This document shows, piece by piece, positions 34,497 to 43,014 of a stretch of 64,000 nucleotides of DNA (position 1 is its first letter; the number at the start of each line of letters is the position of its first letter). The stretch spans positions 183,195-247,194 of the forward strand of contig JAIELJ010000007.1 of NCBI GenBank assembly GCA_019753105.1, written 5' to 3'. A program made the translations under genes and the position numbers. The DNA is from Hyphomonadaceae bacterium (GTDB lineage: Bacteria; Pseudomonadota; Alphaproteobacteria; Caulobacterales; Aquidulcibacteraceae). The notes under the pieces are model-generated. The model did no database searches. It had not been told where the DNA came from and saw nothing but the letters and a program-made list of their open reading frames with translations.

Positions 34497-36620
34497 CTAG
34501 TCCTTTGGCTTCAGCACGCCCGAGAACGTGATCACAGCCAGCGCCGTCAAGATTGCGCCGAAAATGGCGTAGAGCGCATGCGCCCACTTCCACATGGCTG
34601 CGCCCTCAAACAAGCGCCAATCGCTCGTCTCCGAGACGGCGACGCCCGCGCCCAGCTCCGCGCGCGCGGTGCGGCCGGGGCCGCAACGGCTTTCCTGGCC
34701 GAGATCGATCACCGGCAGCGCTACGTCGATGGCGTAGAGCGCAGGTTCGATCGCGCCGTTGCATTGCGCGCCGCGCGGCGTCACCAGCGCGCCATCCGCA
34801 TTCATCGTCAGAACGCCGACGACGCCGAGCGCCAGAAAAAGCACAAGCGCGCGTGCGACGCGGATCGGCGCCAAGCCGTAGCCAGCGATGGCGCCGAAGA
34901 GCGAAGAGAGCGCCCAAGTGACCGGGCCGCTGGAGGCTACACGCGTGCGCCGGTCTTGCTGCGCGAGCAAGATGCGGCGTGCATCTTCGCGCTTGCCGGC
35001 GCGTGCATAAACGTGCGCCGCTTGCGTGAACGATTGCGATGAGAAGCGCACGCCGCGCGACAGCCAAGCGAGGCGATCGCGCCAGCGTTCGCCGGCATTA
35101 TCGATGCGGTCGTATTTGAAGCCGTCGAGGTCGAGCTTGGCGCCTTCGACGCCCCAGCCTGCCTTGATGTCGTCGTCCAGTGAACCGCACGCGGCGCCCG
35201 AGAGATCGATCAAGGCGTCTTGCTGGGTGATGAGCCCGCGTGCGTGGATGACGCCGGCGATACTGGCGTCGGCGAAGGAGAGCACGCCGCCTTTGGCGTT
35301 ATTGGGCCCCGGCCCACGCACTTCGAGCGCGCTCCAGCTCACCGCCCCGTCAATGCGGGCGCGTGAGAAGGTAGCGCCGCCCTCGATGACGGTTTTTTGC
35401 CCATGCGGGGCGAAATTTGTTTCCGGCGGTTCGAATGTGAGGTTGCCGCCGACGCTGACGTTCGAGGCGCAAAGCGCCCAGGCACCGGCATTGATGAAGC
35501 GGCCGTGTCCGAACGCGACATCGCCATCGACCTTGGCGCCGGCGAGAAACACTTCGCCCTTGATGTTTGCGCCATGCAGCAAAAGCCCGCCGCCGATTTT
35601 GACATTGGCGGCATCGAGTGCGCGGCCGAACGTATCGCCGCGTGGCGTCGTGCGATGCACGATCTCAGCGCCGCGCAGTTCGACGTTGCGCGCGATGGTG
35701 CAGTTCTGCAGCAGGAACTGGCCCGCGATCTTGGCGCCATCGCCTCGGATGCGGCCGCCGATATCGGCATTGTTCAAAAGCAGTGCTGCGCCGAACTCGT
35801 TGCGGAACGACGCCTCGCTGATTTCAATATCGAGCGCGATGCGTGTGCTGATGAAGCTGACTTCGCCTTCGGCTTTGAATTTGCCGCCGAGCCGCACGAA
35901 GTCGAACGAGGCGCCGTCGGCCTTAATCGCCTGTCCTTTGGCGTCGTCACTGCGGTTGAGAAATTGGCCGTTGGTGCACCGAAAGCTGCCGCCCACACGC
36001 GCGCTCGTCACCCATATGCGCCCAAACGCCTCGAAGCCGTCGTCGAGCAAAAGATTGCCGGTGATCTCGGCGCTCTGCAGCATGATCACGTCTTCGGCGC
36101 TATCGATGGCGCGCGCGAACTTGGCGGCGCGCGCGCGCAGGTCGCCGTCGATGCGCACGCCGCGCAGCATCGCTGTCAGCGTTTCCAATCCTGGCGGGCC
36201 GAGCGGGGCGACTTCGCAAAGATCGAGTTCGCCATCGATCTGCGCCTCGATGGCGACGAGCTTGGTGAGCCTTGATCCCTTGAGCGAGAGCCGCGCCAGG
36301 CGGCTATGGCTCACATCGACCGGCTCCGGGATTTCGCACTCGAGGAGGGCAAGCGCCGGCAGGCCCATGGCGCCGGAGCCTGAACAATCGGTAAGGTCGA
36401 GCGCGCCTTCGATACGGGCGCCGCGCAGGCGGACGCCGGGGCTGTGGACAAGCCACGCCGGATCGATCCGCAACAGCAATTTGCGCAGGAAGCCCGCGCG
36501 CACCACAGGTTTGGCACCGCCCGGGCCGGCCAGGGCGGTGAAATCCGCGACCTCGCCTAGGCGGGTACGCTCCATCACAAAGTGCTCGTGTGGCGACAGA
36601 TCGTTCGCGTCGAACGCCAT
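34497..36620 (-). CDS. Large beta-helix-like repeat protein with C-terminal membrane segments
   Basis: The 707-residue protein is built mostly (about 60-500) from short repeats of the type GGLLLHGANIKGEVFLAG and VEGDVAF, with a hydrophobic residue at regular steps and G/D turns. This suggests a right-handed beta-solenoid, like pentapeptide or bactofilin proteins. The C-terminus has two hydrophobic segments (about 600-625 and 680-702). Proteins of this kind are often annotated as pentapeptide-repeat or membrane-associated proteins, without known function. It is divergent from xseA. Confidence 0.7.
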   Translation of the reverse strand: MAFDANDLSPHEHFVMERTRLGEVADFTALAGPGGAKPVVRAGFLRKLLLRIDPAWLVHSPGVRLRGARIEGALDLTDCSGSGAMGLPALALLECEIPEPVDVSHSRLARLSLKGSRLTKLVAIEAQIDGELDLCEVAPLGPPGLETLTAMLRGVRIDGDLRARAAKFARAIDSAEDVIMLQSAEITGNLLLDDGFEAFGRIWVTSARVGGSFRCTNGQFLNRSDDAKGQAIKADGASFDFVRLGGKFKAEGEVSFISTRIALDIEISEASFRNEFGAALLLNNADIGGRIRGDGAKIAGQFLLQNCTIARNVELRGAEIVHRTTPRGDTFGRALDAANVKIGGGLLLHGANIKGEVFLAGAKVDGDVAFGHGRFINAGAWALCASNVSVGGNLTFEPPETNFAPHGQKTVIEGGATFSRARIDGAVSWSALEVRGPGPNNAKGGVLSFADASIAGVIHARGLITQQDALIDLSGAACGSLDDDIKAGWGVEGAKLDLDGFKYDRIDNAGERWRDRLAWLSRGVRFSSQSFTQAAHVYARAGKREDARRILLAQQDRRTRVASSGPVTWALSSLFGAIAGYGLAPIRVARALVLFLALGVVGVLTMNADGALVTPRGAQCNGAIEPALYAIDVALPVIDLGQESRCGPGRTARAELGAGVAVSETSDWRLFEGAAMWKWAHALYAIFGAILTALAVITFSGVLKPKD

Positions 36621-36698
36621 CGTTTAGTCCCCCGCCGCCCCCAACTCGCAGCCGAAATGAGTTAAGCATTCCCGACGGACGAGGGCGAGTCGCCCTAT

Positions 36699-38156
36699 AT
36701 GAAACTGATGTCAGAGACGGCCCCCCTCACCACCGCCGCCGCGTCGAACCTGCCGGAGGTCTCCGTCAGCGAACTCGCGCAGGCGGTGAAGCGCACAGTC
36801 GAGCGCGACTTCGACAACGTGCGCGTGCGCGGCGAATTGGGACGGGTGCTGATCGCGAAATCAGGCCACCTCTATGTCGATCTGAAAGACGAGAACGCCT
36901 CGATCGCCACGGTGATGTGGAAGGCAAACGTCCAGCAGCTCGCGTTCAAGCCGGAAGAGGGCTTGGAGGTTGTGGTTGAGGGCAGGCTTTCGACCTATCC
37001 GGGCCGCTCACAATATCAGCTGATCGCTGAGCGCATGTCGCCCGCGGGCGTGGGCGCGTTGCTGGCGCAGCTGGAGAAGCTGAAGGCGAAGTTGGCGGCG
37101 GAGGGATTGTTCGCGCCGCAGCGCAAGAAGCCGATCCCTTATCTGCCGCGCACGATTGGCGTCGTGACATCGCCGACGGGCGCCGTGATCCGCGATATTC
37201 TGCACCGCCTGCGCGAGCGTTTCCCGTGTCGCGTGGTTCTGTGGCCGGTGCTCGTGCAAGGGCCAGAGGCGGCTGGCCAAGTTGCGCGCGCCATCAAAGG
37301 TTTCAACGCGCTGCAGGGACGTGACCGGCCTGACGTGCTCATCGTGGCGCGCGGTGGCGGTTCGATCGAGGATTTGTGGGCGTTCAACGAAGAGATCGTC
37401 GTGCGTGCGGCGGCCGCGAGCGACATTCCGCTGATCAGCGCAGTCGGCCACGAGACCGATACGACTCTGATCGATTTCGCATCCGATCTGCGCGCGCCGA
37501 CGCCGACGGGTGCGGCGGAAAAAGCCGTGCCGGTGCGCGCGGAATTGGTTGAGCGCACGACGAGCTTAGAAGGCCGCCTCAAGAATGGCCTCGTGCGCGG
37601 GCTTGAGCGGCGGCGGACAGAATTGCGCGCAGCAGCAGCGAAGCTGCCGCGCCTTGAGACGCTCTTCCAAATCCCGCAACAGCGTTTCGACCGTGCAGCG
37701 GAGCGGCTGAATGCAGCGCTTGTCGCAAATGCGCGCGCGGCGCAATCGAAGCTGGATCGTGTGGCGGCGCGGCTGCGGCCTGAATCGCTGATCAACGATA
37801 TCGGCCGCCGCCGCGAGCATCTCGGGCGAACATCCGCGCGTCTTGAACCGGCTGTCCGTCGCTCACTTGAAGCGCATCGCAAGCATCTCGATGCCTCGGC
37901 GCGGATGCTGGAGAGCCTCTCGCACAAACGCGTGCTGGAGCGCGGCTTCGTGATGGTGCATCGCGAGGATGGGACCTTGGTCCGCGCTGCGACTGACCTG
38001 AGCGCCGGCGATGTGGTCGATTTAACCTTCGCCGACGCTCACAAGAAAGCGGTCATCGATCCGGCGCGCGCAGGCGAGGCGCCGCCGGCGGCGCAGGAGG
38101 CGCCAAAGCCGAAACCGAAGCCAAAACCCGGCGGTGACCAGGGCTCGTTGTTCTGA
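36699..38156 (+). CDS. xseA: Exodeoxyribonuclease VII large subunit
   Basis: XseA with XseB degrades single-stranded DNA from both ends. The 485-residue protein has an N-terminal OB fold (about 20-115: RVRGELGRV, LYVDLKDENA), the catalytic domain (IGVVTSPTGAVIRDI, ARGGGSIEDLWAFNEE, SAVGHETDTTLIDFASD), a long coiled coil, and a Pro/Lys C-terminal tail. Length is normal. Start may be ATG 36699 or 36708. xseB is not visible here. Confidence 0.96.
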   Translation: MKLMSETAPLTTAAASNLPEVSVSELAQAVKRTVERDFDNVRVRGELGRVLIAKSGHLYVDLKDENASIATVMWKANVQQLAFKPEEGLEVVVEGRLSTYPGRSQYQLIAERMSPAGVGALLAQLEKLKAKLAAEGLFAPQRKKPIPYLPRTIGVVTSPTGAVIRDILHRLRERFPCRVVLWPVLVQGPEAAGQVARAIKGFNALQGRDRPDVLIVARGGGSIEDLWAFNEEIVVRAAAASDIPLISAVGHETDTTLIDFASDLRAPTPTGAAEKAVPVRAELVERTTSLEGRLKNGLVRGLERRRTELRAAAAKLPRLETLFQIPQQRFDRAAERLNAALVANARAAQSKLDRVAARLRPESLINDIGRRREHLGRTSARLEPAVRRSLEAHRKHLDASARMLESLSHKRVLERGFVMVHREDGTLVRAATDLSAGDVVDLTFADAHKKAVIDPARAGEAPPAAQEAPKPKPKPKPGGDQGSLF

Positions 38157-38181
38157 CCGCGGGCGCCGCTATGTTCGCGCC

Positions 38182-39885
38182 ATGAGTTTTCAGGACGCTC
38201 TCGCGCAGTTTCAGCGTGGCGACGGCGCCGGCGCCGAGCGCGCATTGGGCGCGTTGCTGGTCCGTGAGCCAACGCACGGGCAAGCGCTGCAATTGCTTGC
38301 GGCGGTGCGGCACGGACGCGGCGATGTGAGCGGCGCGCTGGAGGCGCTCGATCGCGCCGCGGCGCTCGCCCCCGAAGATGCTGGCCTAGCGTTCAATCGC
38401 GCGGCAATGCTGTCTGCACTTAGCCGGCATAAAGACTGCCTCGCCGCCATCGCGATCGTTCTCCGCACAGCGCCGCGCGATGCGGAGGCGCTGCTTCTGC
38501 AGGGCGTTTCCGAGGCCGCCTTGGGCGATCACGCCGCTGCGCTTGCAAGTTTCGACGCAGCGCGGCTCGATCGTGCTGACGCCCACGCGCATCGCGCCGG
38601 GAGTTTGAACGCGATCGAGCGGTTTGCAGAAGCGCTCGCCGCGGCGGATTTGGCTTTGGCGCGTGATCTGCAAAACCCGGATGCGCACTATCAGCGCGGC
38701 GTGGCGCTGATGGGATTGGAGCGGGCTGCGGAGGCGTTGGCAGCGTTCGATGGAGCATTGCTGCGCCGCGCCGACATCGCGATCCGCGCAGCGCGTGCAA
38801 ATGCGCTGGCCAGTCTTGGGCGACTTGATGAGGCGCTGGCCGACATTGAAGCGGCGCTCGTGCATGCGCCGGAGAAGGCCGATTATCTGTTGCGGCGTGC
38901 GTATGTTCTGAACGCGATGGGGCGCTGCGATGAAGCGGCGGCGGCTTATGATCGTGTCTTGGAGCAGCGTCCCGATGACGTGGATGCAGCATACGGCAAG
39001 GCGGACGCGCTGTTGAGCCTTGGCGATTTCGAGCAGGGGCTTGAGTTCTACGAGGCGCGGTTGCGGCTGAAGAGCGCAAAGCCCATGGCGCGCTCATCGG
39101 CGCCGCTTTGGCGCGGCGAGGATTTGAACGGCAAGACGATCGTGCTGCTGGCGGAGCAGGGCTTCGGCGATCTTTTTCAGTTTTGCCGTTTCGCGCCAGT
39201 GCTTGCAGCGCGTGGCGCGCGGGTGGTGATCCAGGAGCGGCCGTCGACGCTTGCAGTGCTGCGCAGTCTTCCAGGCGTCGATAAAGTTGTCTCCACGCAG
39301 GAGCCTTCGCCTGCTGCGGATTTTCATCTGCCGATCGCGGGTTCTATGCGCGTGCTTGGCGTGAGCGCCGATTCTATTCCGGCGCCAATCCCATATTTGC
39401 GCGCCATGCCTGAGCGGGTAGCGGCGTGGCGTGAGCGTTTGCCGGTGTCTCCGCGACGGCGCGTCGGCATTGTGTGGTCGGGCATCACGCTGCACGCGGC
39501 GCAGGCGGTGCGGAGCTTGGATGAACCCGCTTTGCGCCAGCTCACCAGCGCCGAGGCGGATTTCGTGAGCTTGCAGTTGGAGCCGAGCGCAGTTCTCAGC
39601 GCTGCGGGCATTCCGCAATTCGGAGAAGCTCTTCGGGATTTTGCCGATCTCGCGGCGCTGATCGAGACGCTTGATCTGGTGATTTCCATCGATACGGGCG
39701 TCGCACATCTGGCTGGCGCGCTCGGCAAGCCAGTCTGGATCATGCTGCCACACCGCGCTGATTGGCGGTGGATGCGTACGCGTGAAGACACGCCTTGGTA
39801 TCCCCAGGCGCGACTTTTCCGGCAAAGCGCGCGGGGCGATTGGGCAGGCGTTATCGCGCGCGTGCACGCAGCGCTTCAGGAATAG
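38182..39885 (+). CDS. TPR protein with C-terminal glycosyltransferase-like domain
   Basis: The 567-residue protein has about ten TPR units (residues 1-290) followed by a glycosyltransferase family 9/41-like domain (LLAEQGFGDLFQFCRFAP; ISIDTGVAHLAGALGKPVWIML). The GT-B C-terminal nucleotide-sugar site is thus present. The combination is seen in SPINDLY/OGT-like bacterial proteins that modify proteins or cell surface sugars. The acceptor is unknown. A Shine-Dalgarno is weak; ATG 38182 fits the TPR start. Its last 10 bases overlap the convergent DUF6165 gene. Confidence 0.82.
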   Translation: MSFQDALAQFQRGDGAGAERALGALLVREPTHGQALQLLAAVRHGRGDVSGALEALDRAAALAPEDAGLAFNRAAMLSALSRHKDCLAAIAIVLRTAPRDAEALLLQGVSEAALGDHAAALASFDAARLDRADAHAHRAGSLNAIERFAEALAAADLALARDLQNPDAHYQRGVALMGLERAAEALAAFDGALLRRADIAIRAARANALASLGRLDEALADIEAALVHAPEKADYLLRRAYVLNAMGRCDEAAAAYDRVLEQRPDDVDAAYGKADALLSLGDFEQGLEFYEARLRLKSAKPMARSSAPLWRGEDLNGKTIVLLAEQGFGDLFQFCRFAPVLAARGARVVIQERPSTLAVLRSLPGVDKVVSTQEPSPAADFHLPIAGSMRVLGVSADSIPAPIPYLRAMPERVAAWRERLPVSPRRRVGIVWSGITLHAAQAVRSLDEPALRQLTSAEADFVSLQLEPSAVLSAAGIPQFGEALRDFADLAALIETLDLVISIDTGVAHLAGALGKPVWIMLPHRADWRWMRTREDTPWYPQARLFRQSARGDWAGVIARVHAALQE

Positions 39886-40262
39886 TATGATTTCTGTTCG
39901 ACGAGGCCGCCCTTCGCCAAGCGGCTGATGCGCTGCTTCAAACGATGGCGACGGTCATTGTTGCGCGCGATGCGGGTGAGCAAAGCCGCTGCTTTCGCGG
40001 GCGCTTGCGGCGCGCGGCGGAAGCGTTGGCGCGAGGCTTCTTCGCACGTCCACAGCACGGCGTTCACCGTAGCCAGCTGCTTCTTCAGGACATGAAGTGC
40101 TGCGTTCTTCTCAAGATAGGGCGCGGCAATCGCAGCGAGGCCAGCCAACTCGCGGCGCACATGCGCACGTTTCGTAGGCGAGGCGATGCGCTTGGCCTTA
40201 ATCTCCAGGATCGTCAGCCGATCGATCAGTTCGCCGAGCGAGAGTGGCGCGGACAGCGTCAT
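39876..40262 (-). CDS. DUF6165-family protein
   Basis: The 128-residue protein begins MTLSAPLSLGELIDRLTILEIKAKRI, typical of DUF6165 (an SLGELIDRLTILEIK core). The rest is helical and basic. DUF6165 genes are often beside glycosyltransferase or TPR-glycosyltransferase genes, as here, suggesting a shared glycosylation role; this is inferred. It overlaps the convergent TPR-glycosyltransferase gene by 10 bases. Confidence 0.8.
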   Translation of the reverse strand: MTLSAPLSLGELIDRLTILEIKAKRIASPTKRAHVRRELAGLAAIAAPYLEKNAALHVLKKQLATVNAVLWTCEEASRQRFRRAPQAPAKAAALLTRIARNNDRRHRLKQRISRLAKGGLVEQKSYYS

Positions 40263-40367
40263 GCGCCAGTGCTAGCGCGCTCCGCACCGGGGCCGCAACG
40301 GCTTACGCTCTCTGCCGGGGGCGCCGCTTTGGTTTGCAGCCGCGCCGGATGGGGTTAGAACGGCGCA

Positions 40368-40589
40368 ATGAACAAGCACGATCCGGGCGGGCCTGAGGCT
40401 AAGGTCCATTATGGCGACAACGAAATCGAGATCCTGAAGCAGGGGCTCTATGTCCGCTGCGCGGTGTCGGGTGAGAAGATTGCGCTGGATGATTTGCGGT
40501 ACTGGAACGTCGATTTGCAGGAAGCCTATCGCGGCCCCGCTGAGGCGACGCAGCGTTGGAAAGAGCTTCACGCGGAGAAAAAGGCATGA
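40368..40589 (+). CDS. DUF2093 protein
   Basis: The 73-residue protein (VHYGDNEIEILKQGLYVRC, then ISCRA-like SGEKIALDDLRYWNVDLQEAY) matches DUF2093, a small alphaproteobacterial family often found near lpxK and mutL. Cys32 (YVRCAVSG) is conserved-looking. It overlaps the M23 gene at ATGA. No function known. Confidence 0.85.
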   Translation: MNKHDPGGPEAKVHYGDNEIEILKQGLYVRCAVSGEKIALDDLRYWNVDLQEAYRGPAEATQRWKELHAEKKA

Positions 40590-41509
40590 GGCTGGTTGGC
40601 GGACTGATCGCTGTGTTGCTGGCGGCGTGCGCCGCGGGCGAAGCGCCGGCGGCGCCTGAAGCGCCTGCGCCGCAAGTGGTTGAGGCGCAGCCAGAGCCGG
40701 CGGCGCCGCCGGCGCCGACCTCGCTTTCGCTGAACTGCGCCGGCGCCTTTACTCAAGGCGGTGTCGTGCTGTGCCGCACCGTGCCGGGCGCGCAGCTGAC
40801 AGTTGATGGCGCCGATGCCGGTGGCGCCGATCGGGATGGCTGGGCGGTGATCGGATTTACGCGCGAACATGGCGCCAGCGCCCGTGTGCAAGCGAGCGTT
40901 CAAGGCGCGGTTGTCGCCGAGACCTACGATATCGCGCCGCGCCAGTTCGACATTCAACGCGTCGATGGCCTGCCGCCGCAAACGGTGACGCCGACTGATC
41001 CCGCCGTGATCGCGCGCATTCAGCGCGAGGCGGCGTTGAAGCGCGAGGGCTGGGATAGTTTCGCGCCGATCCAAGGCTGGCTCGATGGCTTCATTCGCCC
41101 CGTCGAGGGCGGACGCGTCTCTGGCACGTGGGGCAATCAGCGCGTTCTGAACGGCGTGCCGGCCTCGCCGCACTTTGGCTACGATATCGCCGTGCCCGCC
41201 GGCACGCCGATCCGCGCGCCGGCGGGTGGCGTCATCACATTGGCGCAGCCGGACATGCATTATGAAGGCGGGCTGGTGTTCATCGATCACGGCCAGGGCC
41301 TGATCACCATGTACCTGCATATGAGCCGCATTGATGTGGCGGTGGGCGATACGGTCGAACAGGGGCAAGTGATCGGCGCCGTCGGCTCAAGTGGCCGTGC
41401 GACGGGGCCGCATTTGTGCTGGCGGATGAAATGGCGCGAGCGTCAGCTTGATCCGAGCGTGGCGATCGAAGGACTAGCTGCGGCGCGTACGGCGTTGCTG
41501 GCGCAGTGA
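40586..41509 (+). CDS. M23-family peptidoglycan peptidase lipoprotein
   Basis: The 307-residue precursor has a lipobox (VLLAAC, Cys15), an Ala/Pro-rich linker and a C-terminal LytM domain (about 190-300). Zinc and active-site residues are His196 and Asp200 (HFGYD), His245 (LHMS) and His276, but the second His of the canonical HxH is Cys278 (GPHLCWR). It should act on peptidoglycan in the periplasm, either as an enzyme or as an activator. The Cys could still bind zinc. Coupled to DUF2093 by overlap. Confidence 0.88.
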   Translation: MRLVGGLIAVLLAACAAGEAPAAPEAPAPQVVEAQPEPAAPPAPTSLSLNCAGAFTQGGVVLCRTVPGAQLTVDGADAGGADRDGWAVIGFTREHGASARVQASVQGAVVAETYDIAPRQFDIQRVDGLPPQTVTPTDPAVIARIQREAALKREGWDSFAPIQGWLDGFIRPVEGGRVSGTWGNQRVLNGVPASPHFGYDIAVPAGTPIRAPAGGVITLAQPDMHYEGGLVFIDHGQGLITMYLHMSRIDVAVGDTVEQGQVIGAVGSSGRATGPHLCWRMKWRERQLDPSVAIEGLAAARTALLAQ

Positions 41510-41524
41510 GTGCGTAGCGCCGCG

Positions 41525-41596
41525 CTTCGACAAGCTCAGCGTGACGCCAAATCAAGCGCCGGTGTCTCAAGTAGCGTCACCCTGAGCCTGTCGAAG
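41525..41596. repeat. REP-like inverted repeat (CTTCGACAAGCTCAG type)
   Basis: A 23-base arm at 41525-41547 (CTTCGACAAGCTCAGCGTGA...) pairs with 41574-41596 with two mismatches. The word CTTCGACAAGCTCAG is a widespread alphaproteobacterial repeat. It lies between the M23 gene and the convergent cupin gene, and could terminate both. Confidence 0.85.
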
Positions 41597-41614
41597 GGGG
41601 ACGCGCGCCGCGCG

Positions 41615-42103
41615 CTAGCGCAGCACGACGTGCGCGACGAGCACGACGGCTTCTTCATCGCTTTCGTTACGCCAGCCGTGTTGTGTGGCGGCGTCTTCGA
41701 TGGCGACATCGCCGGCGACGTAGCGGATTTCATCGAGGCAGGTGTTGCGGAACTCGGTGAGGCGGCCTGAGACGATGAGCGCCATGCCTTGCACGCTATC
41801 GTGCGCATGCCAGGCGATGACGCCGCCCGGCGCGATGGTGAGGCGGCGCAAGCGCACGGCGCGGGTGGGATCGCTGGCGAGCGGGGTCAGCGCGATGTCC
41901 TGGCTGGTGACGCCGCGGGATTCGTTGTCGCTGCCGATGCGTGCGTTTTCGAGCGTGCGGCCCGGCGGGCAGGTGCGGACGCGCGCATTCTCGATGGCGA
42001 GCAACGCCGTGTCGGCGCCGGAATTTCCCATCGGCACGACGTTCTGAACCGTCTGGCACGCGCCGAGCGCCAGCAGCGCCGTCATCATGGTTGCGCGCAT
42101 CAT
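41615..42103 (-). CDS. Cupin-domain lipoprotein
   Basis: Starting at ATG 42103 (SD GAGGGAG, 6 bases) gives 162 residues with a lipobox (LALGAC, Cys16). A cupin core follows, with RLTIAPGGVIAWHAHDS (metal-binding HAH), GMALIVSGRLTEF, and VAIEDAATQHGWRNESDEEAVVLVAHVV. The metal could be Fe, Zn or Mn. Function is unknown; a small periplasmic binding or sensory role is likely. Confidence 0.75.
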   Translation of the reverse strand: MMRATMMTALLALGACQTVQNVVPMGNSGADTALLAIENARVRTCPPGRTLENARIGSDNESRGVTSQDIALTPLASDPTRAVRLRRLTIAPGGVIAWHAHDSVQGMALIVSGRLTEFRNTCLDEIRYVAGDVAIEDAATQHGWRNESDEEAVVLVAHVVLR

Positions 42104-42114
42104 GCTTTGCTCCC

Positions 42115-42579
42115 TCACGTCGCTTTAAAGATCTCGCGCAAGGTGCGCTCTTGTTTGCCGGCTTCGAGCCAGAAGCCGGCCATTGTCATGCCCCAGAGAA
42201 AAAGGATGAGCGCTGGCGCGATCAGCAGTCCTGGCGTTCCGCCCGCGGTCATCGCTGTCAGAGCGCCGGCGATCCAGATTGCGCAGAAGGCGTAGACGAA
42301 GATGAACATGCGCATCTGGACTTGAATGCGCGTGCCGCTTGCGCCGGCGTGAAAGGTTGCGTCGATGACCGGTAGGAACGAGTTTCGATAACCGATGACG
42401 CGGCGCACATGAAATCCGTCGCCGCTGATCGTGCCCTCGAAGCGTTTATCGTTGGCGCTGTTCGGCCAGCCCATGCGAAACCAGTTTTCCGGTTCCACAT
42501 GCGCCTTCATCGCTTCGAACGCGGCCTGCCGGTTGAGCGGCGAGACGATCTCGAAGCGATGATGCGGCAGCCATTTCAT
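42115..42579 (-). CDS. Membrane protein, unknown
   Basis: The 154-residue protein has a beta-rich N-terminal half (RFEGTISGDGFHVRRVIGYRNSFLPVI) and two membrane segments (about 92-112 and 117-138). I do not recognise the family. It precedes the cupin lipoprotein on the same strand by 11 bases and is probably co-transcribed. Confidence 0.7.
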   Translation of the reverse strand: MKWLPHHRFEIVSPLNRQAAFEAMKAHVEPENWFRMGWPNSANDKRFEGTISGDGFHVRRVIGYRNSFLPVIDATFHAGASGTRIQVQMRMFIFVYAFCAIWIAGALTAMTAGGTPGLLIAPALILFLWGMTMAGFWLEAGKQERTLREIFKAT

Positions 42580-42584
42580 CGGAG

Positions 42585-42956
42585 TCAGCGCTGACGGCGC
42601 ATTTCGAAGCTGGCGGTGTGATTTTGATTGGTGGTCGCAGCTCCGCTGATCACGCCATTATAGATGCGGCCCCGATAGTGGCAGAGAAACTCGCCGCTGC
42701 AGAAATAGATGAACTCGACATAGTCGCCGGTCTGCAGCCAGTAGCCGTATTCCGGCGTGCTGGAAGCCGTGCGCATCGTGCCGTCGGCATTCAGATACCA
42801 GCCGACATTGTTGATCCGGTTTTCGCCGCCCCACTGAACCCAGCCGGTATATTCGCCGGCCGCTGTGGTGTTGGTCGATTGCGCATCGGCCTGCGTGCCG
42901 AAGCCGACAAAAAGGGCGGCGAGCGCTGCGAAAATCAGATTGCGGATCATGGTCAT
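42585..42956 (-). CDS. Small exported protein
   Basis: The 123-residue precursor has a signal peptide (1-25, ending ADAQ). The mature part is beta-rich with YTGWVQWGGENRINNVGWYL and paired cysteines (FCSGEFLCHYRG). This looks like a small beta-barrel or DUF2147-like periplasmic protein, though unrecognised. ATG 42956 follows GGAGG by 6 bases. It is 5 bases upstream of the next minus-strand gene, so likely one unit. Confidence 0.68.
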   Translation of the reverse strand: MTMIRNLIFAALAALFVGFGTQADAQSTNTTAAGEYTGWVQWGGENRINNVGWYLNADGTMRTASSTPEYGYWLQTGDYVEFIYFCSGEFLCHYRGRIYNGVISGAATTNQNHTASFEMRRQR

Positions 42957-43014
42957 GTGCGGCCTCCGTTGGCGGCGAAGGGTTGGCCAAGCCGGGCTGC
43001 GGGGTCAACCCCGC

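Noticed and set aside
35026-36627. Plus-strand frame of 533 codons over the beta-helix gene
   Set aside because: Antisense shadow of the minus-strand gene, whose repeat structure and membrane tail make it the real coding strand. High GC produces many such frames.
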